Positions 6,479 through 11,583 of a stretch of DNA of 11,583 bases are shown piece after piece. The first letter of the stretch is position 1; every line of letters starts with the position of its first letter. Origin of the DNA: Acidimicrobiia bacterium UBA4744 (GTDB lineage: Bacteria > Actinomycetota > Acidimicrobiia > Spongiisociales > UBA4744); assembly GCA_002403855.1 (NCBI GenBank), contig DHIO01000052.1, forward strand, positions 18,752 through 30,334, read 5' to 3'. Position numbers and translations under genes: made by a program. The notes beneath the pieces are model-generated. The model searched no databases, was not told the DNA's origin, and saw only the letters and a list, made by a program, of their open reading frames with translations.

Positions 6479-7267
6479 ATGGATCACCCGCCCCTGCCCC
6501 CCGGGATCGCCGTCCTACCCGGCACCGACGTTGAGGCCGCCTGGGAGCGTTTCTACCCCTTCGAAGCGCTGCACCACCTCCATGAGATCTGCAACCCCAT
6601 GCGACACACCGAGCTGGCGGAGGTAGCCGATGTCCTTGCCCCGGCCGACGACCTCCGCGTCATCGACATAGCCTGCGGGCACGGTGATCTGCTGCTCTTC
6701 ATGGCGGGGCCGGCATCGATACACGGGGTGGGTGTGGATCTCTCCCCGTGGGCCCTGCTGCGCGCCCGGGCCAGGGCTTGCGAGGCGGCGCCGACCGGAA
6801 CCCTGGAATGGTGGCTGGGAGACGGCAAAGCGGTACCCCAACAAGCGCAGTGGAATATCGCAACCTGCCTGGGCGCTTCGTGGATCTGGCACGGCTTCGC
6901 AGGAACCGCCCGCGCTCTGGCCGGCCGGCTTCGACCCGGCGGCCGCCTGGCCATCGGAGACCTGCGGCTCCGCAGGAACTCCGATCGAAAGCATCTCCAG
7001 GACAACAGAGCGCCCCAATCCGCCACACCGACCGGGGAGGAACAGACAAATGCTCTGTCGGAACTGGGCCTGAACGTCATCGCAGAGATCGTCGCTCCCG
7101 ACGAGGCCTGGGAGCAGTACCACGAGACCGTGATCGCTTCGGCGGAGGCATTTGCCCGGGATCATCCCGATGCCGACTACCGGCATCTGGCGACAGCCTG
7201 GATGGAGGACTTCCAGCGGGATCGCCGTTACCTGACCTGGTCGGTGTGGGTGGCGGAGAAGAAGTGA
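6479..7267 (+). CDS. Class I SAM-dependent methyltransferase
   Basis: This protein of about 262 residues has a Rossmann-type methyltransferase core. Motif I is VIDIACGHGDLLLFMA (Asp63, Gly67, Gly69). The acidic end of strand 2 is GVGVDLSPWALLRARARA, and WWLGDGKAV is the adenine-contact region. NIATCLGASWIWHGFAGTARALAGRLRPGGRLAIGD fits motifs IV to VI. The N-terminal region (ERFYPFEALHHLHEICNPM, residues 23-41) may form a substrate lid. The substrate is not identifiable. ATG 6479 is chosen as the first methionine after the ureohydrolase stop; GTG codons at 6437 and 6446 are in-frame alternatives, and the latter has GGAG three bases upstream. It probably shares a transcript with the ureohydrolase, but a joint pathway is speculation. 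It ends 45 bases from the convergent iron permease. Confidence 0.8.
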   Translation: MDHPPLPPGIAVLPGTDVEAAWERFYPFEALHHLHEICNPMRHTELAEVADVLAPADDLRVIDIACGHGDLLLFMAGPASIHGVGVDLSPWALLRARARACEAAPTGTLEWWLGDGKAVPQQAQWNIATCLGASWIWHGFAGTARALAGRLRPGGRLAIGDLRLRRNSDRKHLQDNRAPQSATPTGEEQTNALSELGLNVIAEIVAPDEAWEQYHETVIASAEAFARDHPDADYRHLATAWMEDFQRDRRYLTWSVWVAEKK

Positions 7268-7312
7268 GCACGCAGCAAGCGACAAGCGAGCAGAAGCTTG
7301 AAGCAGGGAGTC
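7268..7312. repeat. Convergent intergenic spacer with degenerate AAGC/GCAAGC repeats
   Basis: The 45-base gap between two convergent genes is made of loose repeats: GCAAGCGA, ACAAGCGA and GAAGC (twice, around AAGCTT). No strong hairpin with a U-tract terminator is visible. The short-motif style resembles the spacer just before the first gene. Confidence 0.4.
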
Positions 7313-8134
7313 CTACCCTTGAGCCGAGGTCTTCCGAACTCCTCTTCCCGAGAGGAACGCGGCTCCGATCGGAAGCAGATAGGCCAAGTATCCGATCACC
7401 ATCAGCAGCGAGGGGTCGGGACGCCATCCGAAGAGCGACTTGCCGAACTGACCGGCCACGCTGGTGTCCGGATCGAGGATGCCGAGGTTCCAGAGCGGAT
7501 CGACCAGGGCCGGCAGCAACCCGACCTCCTGGAACTCATGGATTCCTTTCGCCACCAGACCGGCGGCAAACAGAACGATGAGGACACCCGTGACCCGGAA
7601 GAAGACGCGGATGTCGATCCGGGTGCCGCCGCGATAGATCAAATACCCGATCACGATGGCCGCCCCCAACCCGAGCAAGCCGCCCATCAACTGGAGTCCG
7701 TCCGAATCAGCCCCCACTGTGGTCGAGATCAGAAAGAGAGCCGACTCCAGCCCTTCCCTCAGTACGGCGAAGAAGGCGATGGCCGTCAGCGCTCCCGCCC
7801 CTCCCGAAGTCAGGGCGCTATCGACTTCGGATTCGAGACGACCTCTGATATGGCGGGCCTGTGAACCCATCCAGAAGACCATCCAAGTCAGAAGTCCGGC
7901 AGCCACCCAGGCCACCAGACCCTCGGCGATCTCTTCGGCCCGCTCGTTGAGGGAGCCGATCGTCGAGAAGATTGCGATCCCGGCGATCACGGATAGCGAT
8001 GCCGCCGAGATGGTCCCGGCCCACACCCACCGGGCTTCCCGGCGCAGCTGCAGCGTGCGCAGATAGGCGAGCAGGATGCCGACGATCAGGGCAGCCTCAA
8101 CTCCCTCACGCAGCATCACCAGAAACGAGGCCAT
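7313..8134 (-). CDS. efeU: FTR1/EfeU-family iron permease
   Basis: The 273-residue protein is nearly all hydrophobic, with about seven TM helices (near 5-25, 35-58, 70-90, 113-138, 148-168, 178-196 and 240-258). It carries the two REGxE iron-binding motifs that define FTR1/EfeU permeases: REGVE (residues 9-13, first helix) and REGLE (126-130, fourth helix). The family signatures VFWMGSQARHI and AKGIHEFQEVGLLP are also present. It should move iron across the cytoplasmic membrane. The usual partners EfeO and EfeB are not next to it in this window, so it may act alone or with distant genes; the efeU symbol is by family. The ATG at 8134 has GGAG four bases upstream (8142-8139, minus strand). It is divergent from gltB. 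I see no clear Fur or IdeR box. Confidence 0.9.
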   Translation of the reverse strand: MASFLVMLREGVEAALIVGILLAYLRTLQLRREARWVWAGTISAASLSVIAGIAIFSTIGSLNERAEEIAEGLVAWVAAGLLTWMVFWMGSQARHIRGRLESEVDSALTSGGAGALTAIAFFAVLREGLESALFLISTTVGADSDGLQLMGGLLGLGAAIVIGYLIYRGGTRIDIRVFFRVTGVLIVLFAAGLVAKGIHEFQEVGLLPALVDPLWNLGILDPDTSVAGQFGKSLFGWRPDPSLLMVIGYLAYLLPIGAAFLSGRGVRKTSAQG

Positions 8135-8295
8135 TCAACTCCGCGGGTAGCGAGGTCTGCAGAGTAATAACCACTACAGGTATAGGGGAAATAGTTCGAG
8201 CAGGTGGGCCGTCCGGGTGGAGGTCTACGTTGAGGTGCACACTGGGATTGCCCCTTACGACCCCGAACGTTCAAGCGCTCTACCTTCAGTCCCTA

Positions 8296-8310
8296 GCGGG
8301 CAACACCCGC
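8296..8310 (+). other. Small hairpin in the gltB leader
   Basis: GCGGG (8296-8300) pairs with CCCGC (8306-8310) around a CAACA loop. No U-tract follows, so it does not look like an intrinsic terminator by itself. Confidence 0.4.
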
Positions 8311-8412
8311 ATGCTGTACTCTCTCGGGCTCCGCACGAGGCAACTAGTGGTTTGGCGCCACCCGTTCCCCCGAGTGAGACCAAGCCGCTTTCGGAGCAGG
8401 CCAGGTTGAGGG

Positions 8413-8418
8413 AGGAGG
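8413..8418 (+). promoter_or_regulatory. Strong ribosome binding site AGGAGG
   Basis: A full AGGAGG lies four bases before the ATG at 8423 and fixes the gltB start. Confidence 0.8.
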
Positions 8419-8422
8419 CGCA

Positions 8423-11400
8423 ATGCGCCGAAGGGAACAACAGAGAGGAGCGGGGCTCTACGATCCGGCCCTGGATCACGATTCCTGTGGCATCGGGTTC
8501 GTCGCCGACATCCGGGGACGAAGGAGCCACAGAATCATCGAGCAGGGTCAGACGGTTCTCACCAACCTCACTCACCGGGGAGCCGTAGGGGCCGACCCTC
8601 TCGCGGGCGATGGAGCCGGCATGCTCATTCAGCTGCCCCACGCGTTCTTTCAGACTGAAACCGCCCGGCTCGGATTCCACCTCCCTTCCGCCGGGCAATA
8701 CGGCGTCGGCATGGTCTTCCTCCCAAGGGATCGACTCGGACAAACCATCGCGGAGAACGTCATCACCGAGTTCATCGTGCGAGAGGGTCTTGCCGTGCTC
8801 GGCTGGCGGGATGTGCCGGTCGATTCGAGCTGTCTCGGCGAGAGCGTCAAGCCGCTCGAGCCTCTCATCCGCCAGGTCTTCATAGGTTGGGGCGATCGGA
8901 CCGGCACGGCAGACGACTTCGAACGCATCCTGTTCGCCGTCCGCAAGCAAGCCCACAACATGATCAAACAGCGAGTCCCTCATGTCATCGAGGGTGGCTT
9001 CTACTACGTCCCGTCCATGTCGGGACGGACCATCACCTACAAGGGAATGATGCTCGCCGAGAACCTCTCGGTGTACTACCGCGACCTGGCCGATCCCAGG
9101 GTCGAATCCGCACTGGCGCTGATCCATCAGCGTTTCTCAACCAACACCTTTCCGAGCTGGCCCCTGGCGCAACCCTTCCGCTTCCTCTGCCACAACGGTG
9201 AGATCAACACCCTGCGTGGCAACGTCAATTGGATGGCGGCGCGCCGCAGGAACATGTCATCGGAGATCCTCGGCGACGATCTCGCCAAACTCTGGCCCCT
9301 CATCGGTGACGGGTCCTCGGATTCGGCCACGTTCGACAACGCTCTCGAGTTGCTCCTGGCGGGCGGATACTCACTCGGGCACTCCATGATGCTGATGATC
9401 CCGGAAGCGTGGTCGGAGAACCCGCTGATGGACGAGGAGCGGCGCGCCTTCTACGAGTACCACGCCGCCCTGATGGAACCCTGGGATGGACCTGCTGCGG
9501 TTGCCTTCACCGATGGACGCCAGATCGGAGCCACCCTGGACCGCAACGGGCTCCGTCCCGCTCGCTACCTCATCACCGATGACGACCTCGTCGTCATGGC
9601 CTCCGAAATCGGCGTGCTCGACATCGCCGAGGAGAAGATCGTCAAGAAGTGGCGGCTGCAGCCGGGGAAGATGCTTCTGATCGATCTCGAGCAGGGTCGG
9701 ATCATCAGCGATGACGAATTGAAGAGGGATCTGGCGGCAGCCAAGCCGTACCAGAAGTGGCTCAACGAAACCCAGATCCGACTGAGAGAGCTACCGCCCG
9801 AAGTGCCCTCGATGGCCCCCGATCCTCAGACTCTTCTCGATGCCCAACAGGCTTTCGGGTACACCCGTGAGGATATTGAGTTCTTCATCAAGCCGATGGC
9901 GACAACGGGACAGGACCCGGTCGGATCGATGGGGCGGGACATTCCGCCTGCAGTGCTCTCGGATCGCCCCAAAGTGCTCTACGACTACTTCAAGCAGAAC
10001 TTCGCCCAAGTGACCAACCCGCCTATCGATCCCATTCGTGAAGAGTTGGTCATGTCGCTGGTTTCACTCATCGGCCCGCGCCCGAATCTCCTCGATCTGA
10101 ACACCGGAGGTACCCACAAACGACTCGAAGTGGAACACCCGATCCTGACCAACGTCGGCCTGGAACGAGTGCGCCGCATCGAAAACCACGTCGACCAAGC
10201 GTTCCGGACCAGCCGCCTGAGCATCTGCTACCCCGCCGAAGAAGGCGGCGCCGGCATGGAGCGGGCCCTCGATCGGCTGTGCGCCAGGGCCACCGACGGA
10301 GTGCGAGCCGGATACAACATCCTGATTCTGTCGGACCGATGCGTCGACGCCGATCGGGTCGGAATCCCCGCCCTGCTGGCGACCGCCGCCGTCCACCACC
10401 ACCTGATTCGCGAGGGACTACGGACCGAGGTGGGATTGGTGATCGAGACGGGTGAAGCGCGGCAAGTGCACGATTTCTGCCTGCTCGGGGGATACGGTGC
10501 AGAAGCAATCAACCCCTATCTCGCCTTGGACACCATCGCCCTCTTGGACGACTTCACGAGCGTCGAGGAAGCTCAACGCCGGTATGTCGAGGCCATCAAA
10601 AAGGGCATGAAGAAGGTCATGTCGAAGATGGGCATATCGACGTTCCAGTCGTACTGCGGCGCCCAGATCTTCGATGCCGTCGGCTTGTCGCAGGAGTTTG
10701 TGGATAGGTACTTCACCGGGACCCACACCGTGGTGGAAGGGGTGGGCTTGGCGGAGATTGCGGAGGAAACCGTCCGCCGGCACCGGGGAGCCTACGGAGA
10801 CGAGCACGTCTACCGGGATGCCCTCGACGCCGGTGGGGAGCTGGCTTTCCGGCTTCGCGGAGAGGAGCATGTGTGGACGCCGGAAACGGTTTCGACCCTC
10901 CAACACGCAGTGCGGGAGGGGAACTACGGCAGGTTTCGGGAATACTCGAAGGCGATCAACGACCAGACTTCAAGACTCAAGAACCTGCGCGGTCTCTTCG
11001 AACTCGACTTCGCAACCGAGCCCCTTCCCTTGGAGGAAGTCGAACCGGCAACGGAAATCGTCAAGCGGTTCGCCACCGGGGCCATGTCCTTTGGATCCAT
11101 CTCTTGGGAAGCGCACACCAACCTCGCCGTCGCCATGAATCGGCTGGGTGCGAAGTCCAATACCGGGGAGGGCGGAGAAGAATCCACGAGGTATGAATCG
11201 ATGCCCAACGGGGATTCGGCCCGGTCGGCCGTCAAGCAAGTCGCCTCGGGACGCTTCGGGGTCACCACCGAGTACCTCGTCAATGCCGACGACATCCAGA
11301 TCAAGATGGCCCAGGGCGCCAAACCCGGCGAAGGCGGCCAGCTGCCGGGGCACAAGGTCGACTCCTGGATTGCCCGGGTTCGCCATTCCACTCCCGGCGT

Positions 11401-11583
11401 CGGACTGATCTCCCCGCCGCCCCACCACGACATATACTCGATCGAAGACCTCAAACAGCTCATCTACGACCTCAAGAACGTCAACCCTGAGGCGCGCGTC
11501 AGCGTCAAGCTGGTGTCCGAAGTCGGAGTCGGAACCGTCGCCGCCGGAGTCTCCAAAGCCCACGCCGACCATGTCCTGATCTC
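8423..11583 (+). CDS. gltB: Glutamate synthase large (alpha) subunit, 3' end outside the window
   Basis: The frame runs open from ATG 8423 past the window edge, giving 1053 complete codons of a protein normally near 1500. GltB makes two glutamates from glutamine and 2-oxoglutarate. The N-terminal class II amidotransferase domain (about 22-430) has the nucleophile Cys22 in DSCGIGFVAD after a 21-residue propeptide that must be removed, then HQRFSTNTFPSW (Arg237) and CHNGEINTLRGN (from His257). The central domain follows, with VLYDYFKQNFAQVTNPPIDPIREE. The FMN/2-oxoglutarate domain starts near 870 and shows GAMSFGSIS, GAKSNTGEGGE (from about 909) and QIKMAQGAKPGEGGQLPG (Met962). The 3Fe-4S cysteines and the C-terminal beta-helix domain lie beyond the edge. 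The partner gltD is not in the window and may follow. The start is fixed by AGGAGG. Confidence 0.95.
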   Translation, partial: MRRREQQRGAGLYDPALDHDSCGIGFVADIRGRRSHRIIEQGQTVLTNLTHRGAVGADPLAGDGAGMLIQLPHAFFQTETARLGFHLPSAGQYGVGMVFLPRDRLGQTIAENVITEFIVREGLAVLGWRDVPVDSSCLGESVKPLEPLIRQVFIGWGDRTGTADDFERILFAVRKQAHNMIKQRVPHVIEGGFYYVPSMSGRTITYKGMMLAENLSVYYRDLADPRVESALALIHQRFSTNTFPSWPLAQPFRFLCHNGEINTLRGNVNWMAARRRNMSSEILGDDLAKLWPLIGDGSSDSATFDNALELLLAGGYSLGHSMMLMIPEAWSENPLMDEERRAFYEYHAALMEPWDGPAAVAFTDGRQIGATLDRNGLRPARYLITDDDLVVMASEIGVLDIAEEKIVKKWRLQPGKMLLIDLEQGRIISDDELKRDLAAAKPYQKWLNETQIRLRELPPEVPSMAPDPQTLLDAQQAFGYTREDIEFFIKPMATTGQDPVGSMGRDIPPAVLSDRPKVLYDYFKQNFAQVTNPPIDPIREELVMSLVSLIGPRPNLLDLNTGGTHKRLEVEHPILTNVGLERVRRIENHVDQAFRTSRLSICYPAEEGGAGMERALDRLCARATDGVRAGYNILILSDRCVDADRVGIPALLATAAVHHHLIREGLRTEVGLVIETGEARQVHDFCLLGGYGAEAINPYLALDTIALLDDFTSVEEAQRRYVEAIKKGMKKVMSKMGISTFQSYCGAQIFDAVGLSQEFVDRYFTGTHTVVEGVGLAEIAEETVRRHRGAYGDEHVYRDALDAGGELAFRLRGEEHVWTPETVSTLQHAVREGNYGRFREYSKAINDQTSRLKNLRGLFELDFATEPLPLEEVEPATEIVKRFATGAMSFGSISWEAHTNLAVAMNRLGAKSNTGEGGEESTRYESMPNGDSARSAVKQVASGRFGVTTEYLVNADDIQIKMAQGAKPGEGGQLPGHKVDSWIARVRHSTPGVGLISPPPHHDIYSIEDLKQLIYDLKNVNPEARVSVKLVSEVGVGTVAAGVSKAHADHVLI

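Larger units (their letters stand above)
8135..8422. promoter_or_regulatory. 288-bp divergent region between efeU and gltB; long gltB leader
   Basis: No convincing gene lies here. An A/T-richer island at about 8161-8196 (TAATAA, GGTATAGG, AAATAG) stands out from the GC-rich surroundings and is the likely place for the promoters of both divergent genes; no box is firm enough to name. Downstream of it are a perfect 5-bp stem hairpin (8296-8310) and a weaker one (8347-8361), then the gltB ribosome site. If transcription starts in the island, the gltB leader is more than 200 bases, long enough for a regulatory RNA. No known riboswitch motif was recognised. Confidence 0.45.

Noticed and set aside
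8171..8195. Fur or IdeR box upstream of the iron permease
   Set aside because: The A/T-richer stretch has only a weak CTA/TAG symmetry and does not match known Fur or IdeR consensus patterns.
8311..8409. Possible 32-residue leader peptide ending 13 bases before gltB
   Set aside because: It has an ATG and ends just before the gltB ribosome site, but there is no Shine-Dalgarno and the Arg-rich composition looks like random GC-rich sequence. It has no run of regulatory codons for Glu or Gln.
8217..8588. 123-residue plus-strand open frame overlapping the gltB start
   Set aside because: It begins with GTG without a ribosome site and overlaps the conserved start of GltB in another frame.
8255..9127. 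290-residue minus-strand open frame opposite gltB
   Set aside because: The plus strand encodes the catalytic amidotransferase domain of GltB here; the antisense product shows no family features.

Overview
The window reads as ordinary chromosome of a high-GC actinobacterium. The clues are strong G/C at third codon positions, a Septum_form-type membrane protein, actinobacterial-style promoters with little or no Shine-Dalgarno for some genes, and a divergent TetR/RND pair. A member of Acidimicrobiia or a related lineage is my guess; the sequence does not prove it. There are no rRNA or tRNA genes, CRISPR arrays, transposases or phage genes.

Layout, left to right. 1-94 is a G-rich GGTTTC-type repeat tract and a short degenerate spacer. 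95-1192 (+) is an alkaline-phosphatase-superfamily phosphodiesterase. 1252-2037 (+) is a zinc-ribbon, single-TM protein with a Septum_form-like extracytoplasmic domain. It ends on a CTAG tetranucleotide shared with the stop codon of a convergent TetR repressor (2034-2618, -). The TetR gene is divergent from an 847-residue RND/MMPL exporter (2677-5220, +). The 58-bp gap between them holds a perfect 7-bp inverted repeat and overlapping candidate promoters, which is the classic plan of a repressor controlling its own gene and an efflux pump.

Next comes an arginase/agmatinase-family ureohydrolase (5294-6428, +) whose N-terminal and catalytic parts lie in two different reading frames, with the break close to 5446. 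A class I SAM-dependent methyltransferase (6479-7267, +) follows 50 bp later and probably shares its transcript. A convergent FTR1/EfeU-type iron permease (7313-8134, -) follows. A 288-bp divergent intergenic region then leads to the large (alpha) subunit of glutamate synthase (8423 to beyond the window end, +), with its catalytic Cys22 and much of its FMN domain present.

The genes do not form one pathway. The nitrogen-related pieces (ureohydrolase, GltB) are separated by the iron permease. I found no clear new multi-gene system. The items most worth a second look are the frameshift in the ureohydrolase, the TetR/RND operator, the asymmetric TM4/TM10 proton-relay motifs of the exporter, the repeat tract at the left edge, and the long gltB leader.
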